From the NCBI GenBank assembly GCA_016787895.1, contig JAEUTN010000022.1, positions 186,001-250,000 of the forward strand: DNA of 64,000 bases, given 5' to 3'. The DNA comes from Bacteroidia bacterium (lineage in GTDB: Bacteria; Bacteroidota; Bacteroidia; B-17B0; Aurantibacillaceae). The notes beneath the pieces are model-generated. The model was not told the DNA's origin. It saw nothing but the letters and a program-made list of their open reading frames with translations, and did not search any database. This document shows, piece after piece, positions 8,901-16,957 of this stretch (position 1 is the first letter of the stretch; every line of letters begins with the position of its first letter). Position numbers and translations under genes: made by a program.

Positions 8901-9707
8901 TCCCTCTTCTCCGGGCAAATGCGCTGCACCAACAGCCGAAAAAAGCGTTTGTTTTTTCAGCACTGAATCGATGGTGTTCGCGAAAATCGAATTACGTTCG
9001 TTAATCAGGTATTTGATGGTATTTTGCGAACTGCTGATTTTACTCAAACTGTCGAGCGCCTCCAGATTTCCGTTTCTGTAAGCGTCCTCAATTTTTTCTC
9101 TCAGGTTGCCTCTGTCGGAGTACGAAAGAAAATCTGTCTCCTTTTCCTTTTCATCAGGCAGTTCCGCGAGGCGGGAATAGATTTCTGATAAACTGAAATC
9201 TTCCAGTCCGATTACCGGAAGGTTAAGTTTTACCGCCGATTGATAAATAAATAAATCGATGTAGGTGTTCTCTTCAAAATTTTCGTTGGCTCCGTGTTGG
9301 CGGTACAACAGTCCGTTTACAATATCAGGATCATAACTCAACAAACCTTTCAGGGTTTCTTCATCCGGCGCTTTATCGGTGAAGGTGTATTTGTAAAAGT
9401 TCCTGTTCCTCGAATTGTTGGTGTTAAAATGATAGAGGTCAGAAAGCTCCCCGGTTTTTTCCATGTTCTCCATCCATTCTCCGGGATTGGTTTCAAGCCC
9501 TACCAAATCAACACTGTTCAATGCTTTAAAAAACTCTTCAGAAAGGTAATAGGCCACCCGTTTGCTTACGTGCATGGTTCCATACAAATAAGACGGCTTT
9601 TTTAAGCCATTGCCCGAAATTTTCCAGAGAAGCGAAGGGTACTTGTCCTTTACCTGTGCCGTGCAAAAAAAAGGGAGTGTGATCAGAAAAACAAGAATAA
9701 TCCTCAT
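5940..9707 (-). CDS. Very large exported TraB/GumN (Tiki-like) protein with a long C-terminal extension
   Basis: 1255 aa; ordinary bacterial TraB/GumN proteins are about 300 aa. A signal peptide (residues 1-18, ending FFCTAQ) directs export. Residues 20-285 form the TraB domain with both GxxH motifs that carry metal ligands in Tiki proteases: GTMH at 43-46 and GAAH at 260-263. Glu72 (LETNP) and the conserved NERN before the second motif are also present. The remaining roughly 960 residues show no family I recognise; they contain repeated mixed alpha/beta segments (FNSIQFHFRPKG, then FKFIHPTK) suggesting duplicated domains, and then a helical part from about 800. First gene of a probable operon with MoxR, a helical protein, ndh and fahA. 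A metalloprotease role is inferred from the motifs. Confidence 0.85.
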   Translation of the reverse strand: MRIILVFLITLPFFCTAQVKDKYPSLLWKISGNGLKKPSYLYGTMHVSKRVAYYLSEEFFKALNSVDLVGLETNPGEWMENMEKTGELSDLYHFNTNNSRNRNFYKYTFTDKAPDEETLKGLLSYDPDIVNGLLYRQHGANENFEENTYIDLFIYQSAVKLNLPVIGLEDFSLSEIYSRLAELPDEKEKETDFLSYSDRGNLREKIEDAYRNGNLEALDSLSKISSSQNTIKYLINERNSIFANTIDSVLKKQTLFSAVGAAHLPGEEGLIELLRKKGYRVEAVEPHITDNSRKQREKLESRNKPLVLNNYCSPDSVFTLKVPGKLYPLSSVDNIKYYLSADMVNGAFYAVTRVKHFGTIYQEPLSAWYSKLERLFFENIPGKILSNKAISNYPGQKAVEILAQTRQGDLQRYQIFCNDLELVFFKVGGKGNYATSDNANQFFNSIQFHFRPKGETTYLPAFTFLNDKQEAPKWINFSPATGGFTCSVPETFTYEKYRSSSVQGVTEDLRAYDPFKAVVLGIKHAVYNDFDYLEEDTFELNQLAVNCLKAYKYNEQTAYSIEYEKKLPCIRFSGVNKNGYTMSGKVYIKGVHYYFIYAISQTNTPFEHEFFTKFGLGDFKFIHPTKIITDKNYFFKAKDEVSDDAQSRFNELFAKMYARDFYKENKRDIGYDIKNENKYYYSPSSNECVNISFDKYNDYDFRDSLEMEERISKRYKSSTTFIVEKKHSSHKNGLFKAFYLLKDTATCRAIDTRIYIKGGVLLEINAQYDTLIGLTGWTKDFMESFEPMDTLIGKPVFENKYAQLLDDLCSNDTVKRNMANISLSNSVSFQKAFGKQFVDFLLSGKLPLVNEDSKAQLFVNGGAFESDDIVLPYKKVYKQYKDSFYLQLCLLKGLSGLKTKTSYQAFYELITSETPLVGSESTVKDVFTPLHDSLELCKSFFPGLLDLTRYDEYRDAVYALLADLVHQKLVSASVYALQKGNILKEASLSLKRFMPSAYSADPGNSPGAFNSLDKTNKELAENLRNNMMVLQNNRKYAGSDALRVEDALTRIPLVNYAIVLAPFYAQDAEIKLFFDGLYKTRIQAITVPAHIELLKYKQNLNDTLNAYYSKNKFTRAYFYSELEKAGLASVFDKTYATQQLLVESVLATQRQLNQFYRYDKEKIVSDTLIFVKSIPVANKRQKGNLFLYRTNESSSGKQKWSTVFVQDGKTMGSNMMVYTTDYQIREEKTQTELEADFAGYFSLGYRNRAGDRADN

Positions 9708-9810
9708 AGAAAATACAACATGTAAACTTAAGGATTTAATTGTTTGGCAGGGTGTGTAAGCCGGCTTTTAACGTGTGTTCACATTAAACTTTCAGGCGCC
9801 TTCCACCTCC

Positions 9811-10101
9811 TCAGGAGGCCTTGGCGTCGGGCGTATAGTTGCTGAACAAACGATCCAGCGATTCCATCACCATCAGGCGGCAACGTTTTAATTCCTCAGA
9901 CAGCACCGCAAAATTACTGTCTGCTTCACCCAAAGATCGTTTTAAACGAAGAAGGGTTTCGATTTTAAGTTTGACCTCAGCAAAATCATTGATCTCCTGG
10001 TAAAGTTCGCCAAGACGGGGTGAGTTTTCTTCATCCCTTAATTGGTTATTGTTGGCCCCGTCAAGTCGAGAATGGGTATTGGTGCCAGAACGCTCTTCCA
10101 T
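9811..10101 (-). CDS. Small helical protein, unknown function
   Basis: 96 aa with a hydrophilic, probably disordered first 30 residues. A long amphipathic helical part follows (GELYQEINDFAEVKLKIETL onward) with Leu heptad-like spacing, so a coiled coil is likely. There is no signal peptide or membrane segment. The ATG at 10101 lies 81 bases downstream of trxB on the same strand. It may be a small cytoplasmic scaffold or regulatory protein. Codon use looks like that of the neighbours, and no antisense gene explains the frame, so I accept it as real with moderate confidence. Confidence 0.6.
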   Translation of the reverse strand: MEERSGTNTHSRLDGANNNQLRDEENSPRLGELYQEINDFAEVKLKIETLLRLKRSLGEADSNFAVLSEELKRCRLMVMESLDRLFSNYTPDAKAS

Positions 10102-10182
10102 CCCTTAAAACTGGGAAAATAAAAGAAGGTTTAAAAACCAATTAAATAACAGGATATTAACAAGTTGCCGGTATTTTAGGCT

Positions 10183-11133
10183 TTAGTGGGCCATTACGCT
10201 GGCCAGGTACCTTTCGGCATCCAGTGCTCCCATGCATCCGCTACCTGCAGCTGTTACAGCCTGGCGATAGGTTTTATCGGCGCAATCACCAACGGCAAAC
10301 ACACCCTCTATATTGGTTTTGCTGCTTCCGGGCACCACCTGTAAGTACCCCAGTTCATCCATATCTAACTGCCCCTTAAAAATATCGGTGTTGGGTTTGT
10401 GACCAATGGCAACAAAAAACCCGGTGACATTCAGCGTTCTTAGTTCTCCGCTCTGACTATTTTTTACTACAACAGCCTCTACTGTATCCTTTCCAAGTAT
10501 ATCATGGGTTTCAGTATTCCAAAGTACTTCAATGTTAGGAGTGTTTAACACACGGTGCTGCATGGCTTTACTGGCGCGCATTTCGCCCTTGCGAACAATC
10601 ATGTACACTTTTTTACACAGCTTGGCCAAATAAGTGGCTTCCTCAGCAGCCGTGTCCCCTGCTCCAACAATGGCTACCTCCTGACCTTTGAAGAAAAATC
10701 CATCACACACCGCGCAGGCACTTACCCCTCCGGCATTCATACGTAAACGGGTTTCATTCTCTAAGCCCAACCATTTGGCGCTGGCCCCTGTGGAAATAAT
10801 CACAGTGTCGGCGGTAATTTCGGTGCTTTCATCCACCCACAAACGTTTTGGATTGGATTTGAGATCAGCTTTGGTGACCATTCCAAAACGCACCTGAGTA
10901 CCAAATCGCTCGGCCTGGGCTTTAAGGTCTTCCATTAAAACAGGACCGGTAATGCCTTTTGGGTAACCGGGAAAATTATCGACTTCGGTGGTTTCAGTCA
11001 ACTGACCTCCGGGTGTTAAACCCGTGTATAGAACCGGCTTTAAATCCGCACGGGCTGCGTAAATGGCAGCAGTGTAACCAGCAGGACCGGAACCAATGAT
11101 TAAGCAATGAATATGTTCGGGAGTTGATGACAT
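10183..11133 (-). CDS. trxB: Thioredoxin-disulfide reductase
   Basis: 316 aa, standard for low-molecular-weight thioredoxin reductase. It transfers electrons from NADPH through FAD to thioredoxin in the cytoplasm. Visible motifs: FAD-binding GSGPAG near residue 14; the redox pair Cys140 and Cys143 (CAVC, in place of the common CATC); NADPH-binding GAGDTA at 157-162; VRKGEMRAS at about 180, the basic loop that selects NADPH; and the C-terminal FAD motif VFAVGDC. A probable -7 promoter element stands 22 bases upstream of the start, so the gene is likely transcribed on its own as well as by read-through from ettA and the universal stress gene. Confidence 0.96.
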   Translation of the reverse strand: MSSTPEHIHCLIIGSGPAGYTAAIYAARADLKPVLYTGLTPGGQLTETTEVDNFPGYPKGITGPVLMEDLKAQAERFGTQVRFGMVTKADLKSNPKRLWVDESTEITADTVIISTGASAKWLGLENETRLRMNAGGVSACAVCDGFFFKGQEVAIVGAGDTAAEEATYLAKLCKKVYMIVRKGEMRASKAMQHRVLNTPNIEVLWNTETHDILGKDTVEAVVVKNSQSGELRTLNVTGFFVAIGHKPNTDIFKGQLDMDELGYLQVVPGSSKTNIEGVFAVGDCADKTYRQAVTAAGSGCMGALDAERYLASVMAH

Positions 11134-11154
11134 ACGTGTTTATTTTTTGTGTCG

Positions 11155-11162
11155 CAAAGTTA
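11155..11162 (-). promoter_or_regulatory. Candidate -7 promoter element of trxB (TAACTTTG)
   Basis: On the minus strand this reads TAACTTTG, matching the Bacteroidota -7 consensus TAnnTTTG. It lies 22 bases before the trxB start. No convincing TTG is found at the expected -33 spacing, so only half of the promoter is supported. Confidence 0.4.
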
Positions 11163-11262
11163 AAGCTTGATTGCAGTACACCCCATGATTTAGCTCCGAT
11201 TTTTAAACAATTTGTGAATGTTCCCTGGCAGGAAAATACAGGAATGGCTGAGAATTCGCAGC

Positions 11263-12162
11263 TCACATACCGCTGGTTCCACTTAAAATGCTCAGGTCGT
11301 TTGCGCTTAAATCAATGGGTTTAATGGCCACCACCGGCACCGGACTGGAGTGAATAATTTGCTGGGCATACGGCCCTAAAAAGAATCCGGTCAGCTCCGC
11401 ATCCTGATCAGACATGATAATGTTCAGATCGGCCCCATGCTGTTTGGTGAATTCAACCGTGGCTGTAGCCCTGTTTTTTACCTGCTCTAACAAAGTGATG
11501 CTGCAGCTCACCGACGCCTCCTGTGCAAGGGCTTTCACCTGGCTCAGGATAAGTTCCATGCCGGGTTTTTCGTTTGTTTCATCGGAACCCAATAAACCCA
11601 GCACAAACAAAGCAGAGTTGAATTGTTTTGCAAACTCAATGGCGTAATTTACTTTTTGCCGGGTGTGTGCGCTAGTATCAATGGGCAATACAATTTTTGA
11701 ATACCCTTTGTGATCGGCTTCCGAATTCATGGCCATGGTAGGGCAAGGCGATTTGGTAAGCACCTTCAAAGCCACACTGCCAATGATAAATTCCTGCAAA
11801 GGCGCGTAACCGTGCGTGCCCATCACTATTAAACTGATGTTTAATTCTTCGGCAACGCTTACAATTTCAAAACTGGGTGAGCCTGTTCGTATAATGCAGG
11901 TTGAAGAAATACCGAATTCTTTCTGCAATTCATCCGCCAAAGATTCAAGTTTCATCATGGCTTTGTTCTCAATCTCACTTTGGTCAATCTGCACATAAGG
12001 CAAAAACAAATCCTGCGCTTCGTAATGCAAATTCACCACGTGCAACAAAAACAATTCAGCTTTGGTAAATCGTGCGATAAACACCCCGTGTTTAATGGCC
12101 AGCATAGAGGTGTCGCTGAAATCAACAGGAATCAGAATTTTTTCAGGAGTGAAATGACGCAT
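11263..12162 (-). CDS. Universal stress protein with two UspA domains
   Basis: 299 aa, the usual size of tandem UspA proteins. Domain 1 (about 5-145) begins KILIPVDFSDTS and carries the ATP-binding pattern G-x2-G-x9-GS in GTHGYAPLQEFIIGS. Domain 2 (about 153-285) begins KIVLPIDTS, but its corresponding loop (SDQDAELTGFFLGPYAQQ) lacks the first glycine pair, so only the first domain probably binds nucleotide. It starts 15 bases after ettA on the same strand, pointing to a two-gene operon of translation-throttle and stress functions. Cytoplasmic; the exact ligand cannot be read from the sequence. Confidence 0.92.
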   Translation of the reverse strand: MRHFTPEKILIPVDFSDTSMLAIKHGVFIARFTKAELFLLHVVNLHYEAQDLFLPYVQIDQSEIENKAMMKLESLADELQKEFGISSTCIIRTGSPSFEIVSVAEELNISLIVMGTHGYAPLQEFIIGSVALKVLTKSPCPTMAMNSEADHKGYSKIVLPIDTSAHTRQKVNYAIEFAKQFNSALFVLGLLGSDETNEKPGMELILSQVKALAQEASVSCSITLLEQVKNRATATVEFTKQHGADLNIIMSDQDAELTGFFLGPYAQQIIHSSPVPVVAIKPIDLSANDLSILSGTSGM

Positions 12163-12177
12163 GGTACCACTATTAAA

Positions 12178-13872
12178 TTAGACTGCCAGTTTTTTGTATC
12201 TCGGACGTTTTGGTTCTACATTGCCCAAACGTTTTTTGCGGTTCTCTTCGTACTCACTGTATCCGCCTTCAAACCACTGCACGGTGCTGTCGCCTTCAAA
12301 TGCCAGGATGTGTGTACAAATCCGGTCGAGGAACCAACGGTCGTGACTGATAATAACCGCGCAACCTGCAAAATTCTCCAAACCTTCTTCAAGCGCGCGC
12401 AGGGTGTTTACATCCAGGTCGTTGGTGGGCTCGTCGAGCAGCAATACGTTGCCTTCTTCTTTCAAAGCCATGGCCAGATGCAAACGGTTACGCTCTCCAC
12501 CGGAAAGCACGCTCACTTTTTTACCCTGGTCGCTGCCTGAAAAATTAAACTTGGAAATATAGGCTCTTGAATTCATGGCCTTACCGCCGAAATTCAAATT
12601 GTCCAATCCCCCGCTGATCACATCGTACACGGTTTTGTTGGGGTCCATGTCTTTATGGGTTTGGTCAACGTAAGAAATCTTCACCGTAGGCCCCACTTTA
12701 AATTCTCCGCTGCTGGGTTTTTCTTCGCCCATGATCATTCTGAAAAGGGTGGTTTTACCCGCGCCGTTCGGACCAATAATACCCACAATACCGGCAGGTG
12801 GCAATTTAAAATTCAGGTTTTCGTACAACAAACGTTCGCCATAGGCTTTTGAAACATTAATGGCTTCAATCACTTCATTACCCAAACGCGGACCGTTGGG
12901 AATAAAAATCTCGAGATTCTCTTCCTTGGCTTTGGTGTCCTCGCTCAGCATTTTTTCGTAATTGTTCAAACGAGCTTTTTGTTTCACACCCCTGCCTTTT
13001 ACACCCTGACGAATCCACTCCAACTCTCTTGCAAGTGTTTTCTGACGTTTGCTTTCGGTTTTTTCTTCCTGTTTTAAACGGGCGCCTTTTTGCTCGAGCC
13101 AGCTGCTGTAATTGCCTTTCCAGGGAATACCTTCTCCGCGATCTAATTCAAGAATCCAGCCGGCCACATTATCCAGGAAATAACGGTCATGGGTTACGGC
13201 AATGATAGTGCCTTTGTATTGTTTCAAATGTTGTTCTAACCAATCCACACTTTCCGCATCGAGGTGGTTGGTGGGCTCATCCAGTAATAAAATATCGGGT
13301 TCCTGAAGCAACAAACGGCAAAGGGCCACGCGACGGCGTTCTCCACCCGATAGTACTTTAATTGGTGTATCGCTGTCAGGGCAACGCAGCGCATCCATAG
13401 AACGCTCCAAACGATTATCAAGATTCCACAAATCATGCTGATCAATCAGTTCCTGCAATTGGGCCTGTCGGTTGATGAGTTTATCCATCTTGTCGGGGTC
13501 GTTCATGATTTCTTCATCCCCAAACTTTTCGTTCACTTCTTCAAATTCTTTGAGAATGTTCACCTGACTCTGAACACCCTCGCGCACAATTTCAATCACG
13601 GTTTTGTTTTCATCCAGCTTAGGTTCCTGTTCCAGCATACCGATGCTGTATCCGGGCGATTGATGAATTTCCCCGATGTAATCCTTGTCCATACCCGCCA
13701 TAATGCGCAGGAGGGTGGATTTACCGGAACCATTTAAACCTAAAACACCAATTTTGGCGCCATAGTAAAATGAAATGTAAATGTCTTTTAATACTTGTTT
13801 TTGCGGTGGATGGATCTTGGATACATTCACCATACTGAAAATAATCTGACGTCCTTCGGGTGTGCTTGACAT
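12178..13872 (-). CDS. ettA: Energy-dependent translational throttle protein EttA (ABC-F ATPase)
   Basis: 564 aa, close to the 555 of the E. coli protein. Two ABC cassettes without membrane domains are present. Cassette 1 has Walker A GLNGSGKST, signature LSGGERRRVALCRLL and Walker B LLLDEPTNHLD. Cassette 2 has GPNGAGKTT, LSGGERNRLHLAMAL and LLLDEPTNDLD. The linker is strongly charged and the end (EPKRPRYKKLAV) matches the EttA C-terminal tail, which separates it from Uup and other ABC-F members. EttA binds the ribosomal E site and gates the first elongation step according to the ATP/ADP ratio. The universal stress gene follows after 15 bases. A possible -7 element (TACTTTAG, one mismatch) lies at 13891-13898. 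Confidence 0.95.
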   Translation of the reverse strand: MSSTPEGRQIIFSMVNVSKIHPPQKQVLKDIYISFYYGAKIGVLGLNGSGKSTLLRIMAGMDKDYIGEIHQSPGYSIGMLEQEPKLDENKTVIEIVREGVQSQVNILKEFEEVNEKFGDEEIMNDPDKMDKLINRQAQLQELIDQHDLWNLDNRLERSMDALRCPDSDTPIKVLSGGERRRVALCRLLLQEPDILLLDEPTNHLDAESVDWLEQHLKQYKGTIIAVTHDRYFLDNVAGWILELDRGEGIPWKGNYSSWLEQKGARLKQEEKTESKRQKTLARELEWIRQGVKGRGVKQKARLNNYEKMLSEDTKAKEENLEIFIPNGPRLGNEVIEAINVSKAYGERLLYENLNFKLPPAGIVGIIGPNGAGKTTLFRMIMGEEKPSSGEFKVGPTVKISYVDQTHKDMDPNKTVYDVISGGLDNLNFGGKAMNSRAYISKFNFSGSDQGKKVSVLSGGERNRLHLAMALKEEGNVLLLDEPTNDLDVNTLRALEEGLENFAGCAVIISHDRWFLDRICTHILAFEGDSTVQWFEGGYSEYEENRKKRLGNVEPKRPRYKKLAV

Positions 13873-13990
13873 GTTTAAAAATTTGGACTTCTAAAGTACA
13901 CATAAGCATTAAGAAAGTAAAACGGGAATGGGGTTTAAAAGAAAGAAATCCAGGCCACTCAACTAAAAACAAAAGCTTACTATAAAAACC

Positions 13991-13998
13991 TATTTTTG
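13991..13998 (+). promoter_or_regulatory. Candidate -7 promoter element (TATTTTTG) of the DUF2779 gene
   Basis: This is a full match to TAnnTTTG only 8 bases before the ATG at 14007, implying a very short leader. No TTG stands at the proper distance upstream, so the assignment is tentative. Confidence 0.4.
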
Positions 13999-14006
13999 TC
14001 GGCAAA

Positions 14007-15464
14007 ATGCCTCCTCCCAATTATCTGCTCAGCAAAACAGGGTTCATGAAATTTGAACAATGCAGTAAGGCATTTTTCCTGTACCGTAATTTTCCCTACC
14101 TGAGGGATAAGCTGGATCCTGAAAAACAACAGCGCTTTAAACGGGGGCACGAGGTGGGAGAACTGGCCCAGCACATTTTTCCCGGCGGCACCGATGTGTC
14201 GAAAATCACAGGCAACAGTGCTGAAGCCTTGCTAAAAACCCGGGAATTGATTGAACAAAAGTGCCCTGTGATTTACGAAGCCACGTTTATGCACCAGGGG
14301 GTGCTGGTGATGGTGGATATTTTATGTTTTGAAAACAACAGTGCTCAGGCTTATGAGGTAAAATCTTCCCTCAAAGTTTCGGAAGCATATGTAAAGGACG
14401 CCTGTCTGCAGTATTTTGTATTAAAGAATGTGCTCCCTCAATTTGAGGACTTGTTTTTAGTAACTATCGACGGCAGCTATGAATTAGGAGATGAACTTGA
14501 CCTTAAAAAACTCTTCCGCAAACGCAGCATGAAGGAAAAAGCCGAGGCTAACCTCGATTATTTTGAAACCCGCGTGAAGGAAGCCGAAGACCTGATTGCA
14601 CAGAACATAACGCCTCAAAGGGAAATTGGTCCGCATTGTTTTAAACCTTACACCTGTGATTTTTTTGGGCATTGCTGGCAGGGAAAACTCAGTGATCAGA
14701 GTGTGTTCAGTATGCCTTTTGTGGATAAACTCAAAGTGTTTGAATGGTACAACAGCGGCATAACCACCCTGCCTCAATTGAGCGAAAGCGATTTTGCCAA
14801 ACCCTGGCAGCACACCATTTTACAATGTATTTTAAATAAAAAACCGTTTATTGATCTGGACGGTATCCGGCAATGGATGAGCCGGGTGAAGGGTAAAGTG
14901 CTGGCCATGGACATGGAGGTTTGGAATCCGGCTGTACCTAAGCTCAAGGGCTGCAAACCCTTTGAGCAAATTCCCTTTTTGATTGGTTTGTATGGAGAAG
15001 GCTATTCTCATGCTTTGTTTTGTGAGCACCATGAAGACGAAAGAGAGCAACTGACCCGCCAATTTATAGCAGCGGTGCAGGGTTATGATTCTATTGTGGT
15101 GTACGATAAAACTCTGGAAGTAGCCGTTCTTAAAGACCTGATGACGCGTTTCCCGGAAATGGCGGAAGATTTAAAATCCATACAACACAAACTTTTTGAT
15201 TTGTTTGAACTCATCAGCAAAAACCATTATTACCATCCTGATTTTAAGAATAACCTTTCTTTAAAAACCTTATCGGCAGTTGTTTTGCCGGAGTTCAGCT
15301 ATGGGGAAGTACAATCGGGATTGGAGGCACTTTCGGTTTACGATGAATTCAGGCAGGAAAACAATCCCATTCACAAAGACCTTCTGAAACAGCATTTGAA
15401 CGAGTATTGCCTGAACGATTGCCGGGCTGTGTTTGAACTGCTGGGGTATTTCAAAAGCCTGTAA
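14007..15464 (+). CDS. DUF2779 protein: Cas4-like Fe-S nuclease domain joined to an RNase H-like domain
   Basis: 485 aa. The N-terminal half has the Cas4/RecB arrangement: Cys19, His48 (RGHEVG), Asp104 (MVDIL), Glu117-x-Lys119 (YEVKS), and a Cys cluster C211-x5-C217-x5-C223. One early and three late cysteines around a PD-(D/E)XK core are the pattern of 4Fe-4S Cas4/AddB nucleases. The C-terminal half (about 295-485) resembles a DEDD-type exonuclease: Asp302-x-Glu304 (MDMEVW), a YDKTLEVAVLKDL segment near 366, and Asp471 (CLNDCRAVFELL). The family has no established function. The gene stands alone between ettA (divergent) and a bidirectional terminator, with no cas genes in the window. DNA end processing is inferred from the domains. 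Confidence 0.85.
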   Translation: MPPPNYLLSKTGFMKFEQCSKAFFLYRNFPYLRDKLDPEKQQRFKRGHEVGELAQHIFPGGTDVSKITGNSAEALLKTRELIEQKCPVIYEATFMHQGVLVMVDILCFENNSAQAYEVKSSLKVSEAYVKDACLQYFVLKNVLPQFEDLFLVTIDGSYELGDELDLKKLFRKRSMKEKAEANLDYFETRVKEAEDLIAQNITPQREIGPHCFKPYTCDFFGHCWQGKLSDQSVFSMPFVDKLKVFEWYNSGITTLPQLSESDFAKPWQHTILQCILNKKPFIDLDGIRQWMSRVKGKVLAMDMEVWNPAVPKLKGCKPFEQIPFLIGLYGEGYSHALFCEHHEDEREQLTRQFIAAVQGYDSIVVYDKTLEVAVLKDLMTRFPEMAEDLKSIQHKLFDLFELISKNHYYHPDFKNNLSLKTLSAVVLPEFSYGEVQSGLEALSVYDEFRQENNPIHKDLLKQHLNEYCLNDCRAVFELLGYFKSL

Positions 15465-15470
15465 ATAAAA

Positions 15471-15510
15471 AACCCCGTCCCGATGAAATCGGAACAGGGT
15501 TCTTAGTTTT
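15471..15510. terminator. Bidirectional rho-independent terminator
   Basis: The stem is AACCC..GT.CCGAT paired with ATCGG.AC.GGGTT around a GAA loop (15471-15501), with T-rich tracts on both sides (TTAGTTTTTTCC on plus, GGTTTTTTATTT on minus). It sits 6 bases after the DUF2779 stop and 24 bases beyond the stop of the convergent lipoprotein gene, so it can serve both. Confidence 0.85.
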
Positions 15511-15524
15511 TTCCGGGGGAAAAA

Positions 15525-15785
15525 TTATTTTTTCTTACCCTTAGAAGCAGCAGCCAAAGAATCAGCTACACGAGTAGAGTCAGCTTTTGCTTGCATAGCA
15601 GCTTCAGCAGCTTTAGCCATTTCAGCTTCAGCAGCAGCGATAGAATCTTGCTTCGCTTTTTCTACGGCAGCAATCGAATCTTGTTTAGCTTGCTCGATTT
15701 TTTCCATTTCTTCCTTAGAAGGACCACAAGCTACAAAAGCAGCTGATAAAGCGGCAACGGCAACGATTGAGAATACTTTTTTCAT
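15525..15785 (-). CDS. Small Ala/Lys-rich lipoprotein with a repeated KAKQDSIAA unit
   Basis: 86 aa from ATG 15785. The longer frame to 15845 is rejected because a full promoter lies inside it and because the signal peptide begins at MKKVFSIVA. The leader ends in a lipobox-like FVAC with Cys21 as the likely lipidated residue. The mature part is a helical, charged stretch with two copies of EKAKQDSIAA and further Ala/Asp/Ser-rich turns, ending KGKKK. This looks like a small periplasmic helical lipoprotein, perhaps peptidoglycan-associated like Lpp, but that analogy is mine. It converges on the DUF2779 gene and shares its terminator. Abundant, simple-sequence lipoproteins of this kind are common in Bacteroidota. 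Confidence 0.78.
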   Translation of the reverse strand: MKKVFSIVAVAALSAAFVACGPSKEEMEKIEQAKQDSIAAVEKAKQDSIAAAEAEMAKAAEAAMQAKADSTRVADSLAAASKGKKK

Positions 15786-15816
15786 TTTGATTGGTTTATT
15801 GTTTAAAAATTCAGGG

Positions 15817-15845
15817 CAAAAGTACACTTTTTTGTGATTCTGCAA
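15817..15845 (-). promoter_or_regulatory. Promoter of the small lipoprotein gene (TTG-N18-TACTTTTG)
   Basis: On the minus strand there is TTG at 15845-15843, an 18-base spacer, and TACTTTTG at 15824-15817. This fits the Bacteroidota promoter pattern at both elements. It leaves a leader of about 25 bases before the ATG at 15785 and argues against the longer start at 15845. Confidence 0.6.
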
Positions 15846-15931
15846 TACCCCCCACCCATTTTTGGACTTTTTTTTTTAACAGGCAAAATTTGCAAGTCCA
15901 TAAGCCCGAACTTCGCTACTTTAGCACAAGC

Positions 15932-16957
15932 ATGTACAGCCTTATTAAACGTTTTCTTTTCCTGTTTCAGCCCGAAACAGCCCATCATCTTACCTTTTTT
16001 TTACTCAAACTGCCCGGAGCTGCAGGTTTAATGGGTAGCTTTTACCGCAAACCCCATACGGCCCTTCAAAAAAACGTGTTCGGCCTTAACTTTCCCGGTC
16101 CGGTTGGCCTTGCCGCGGGATTGGACAAAAACGCCCTGGCGTTCGAAGAATTTGGCAAACTGGGTTTCGACTTTATTGAAGTAGGCACCCTTACCCCTAA
16201 AGCCCAGCCCGGGAATGAAAAACCCCGTTTGTTCAGGTTGCTGAAAGATCAGGCCCTCATCAACCGCATGGGCTTTAATAACGATGGGGTGGAAATCGCC
16301 CGTTTACGCCTGGCCAAACGTAAAAACAAAAACCTCATTATTGGGGGAAACATTGGAAAAAACAAATTGACGCCCAACGAAAACGCCACAGAGGATTACC
16401 TGAAGTGTTTTAAGGCCCTGTATGAGGTGGTGGATTATTTCGTTGTAAACGTATCGTCTCCCAACACCCCGGGTTTAAGAGCCTTACAGGAAAAAGAGCC
16501 CTTATTGCAATTGCTGAAAACCATTCAGGCTCTCAACCTCTCGAAAACCAAAACCAAACCCATACTTTTAAAAATAGCTCCCGACCTCAGCAACGAACAA
16601 CTTGATGATATCATTGACATTGTTAAGCAAACCCAAATTGCCGGGGTTATTGCCACCAACACCACTATTTCGAGGGAAGGTTTAAACACACCGGAAGTAG
16701 AAATAAAGGAATTGGGCGCAGGCGGATTGAGCGGAAAGCCGCTCAGACAAAGAAGTACAGAGGTGATTGCCTACCTGAAACAAACATCAGGTAATGCTTT
16801 TCCGGTGATTGGTGTAGGCGGCATACACAGCGCTGAGGATGCTCTGGAAAAAATAAAAGCCGGAGCCGACCTGATTCAGCTTTATACCGGTTTTATTTAT
16901 GAAGGACCTCAATTAATCAAAAACATTCACACCCGTTTGCTTGCAGAACATGCTTAA
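15932..16957 (+). CDS. pyrD: Dihydroorotate dehydrogenase (quinone), class 2
   Basis: 341 aa from ATG 15932; the frame is open further upstream but that part has no family similarity. It oxidises dihydroorotate to orotate with membrane quinone as acceptor (pyrimidine synthesis). The N-terminal amphipathic helices ([22 protein letters not shown]) are the quinone tunnel and membrane anchor that define class 2. Core motifs follow: GLAAGLDKN (FMN), [18 protein letters not shown] residues near 80-95, [20 protein letters not shown] (catalytic Ser region), and [16 protein letters not shown] plus [13 protein letters not shown] for FMN phosphate. Its stop overlaps the next start by 8 bases, so translation of the HMG-CoA lyase-like gene is probably coupled. 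A one-mismatch -7 element (TACTTTAG) lies at 15917-15924. Confidence 0.95.
   Translation: MYSLIKRFLFLFQPETAHHLTFFLLKLPGAAGLMGSFYRKPHTALQKNVFGLNFPGPVGLAAGLDKNALAFEEFGKLGFDFIEVGTLTPKAQPGNEKPRLFRLLKDQALINRMGFNNDGVEIARLRLAKRKNKNLIIGGNIGKNKLTPNENATEDYLKCFKALYEVVDYFVVNVSSPNTPGLRALQEKEPLLQLLKTIQALNLSKTKTKPILLKIAPDLSNEQLDDIIDIVKQTQIAGVIATNTTISREGLNTPEVEIKELGAGGLSGKPLRQRSTEVIAYLKQTSGNAFPVIGVGGIHSAEDALEKIKAGADLIQLYTGFIYEGPQLIKNIHTRLLAEHA

Noticed and set aside
15786..15845. Longer start for the small lipoprotein
   Set aside because: A full promoter lies within this part, and the added residues are not leader-like.
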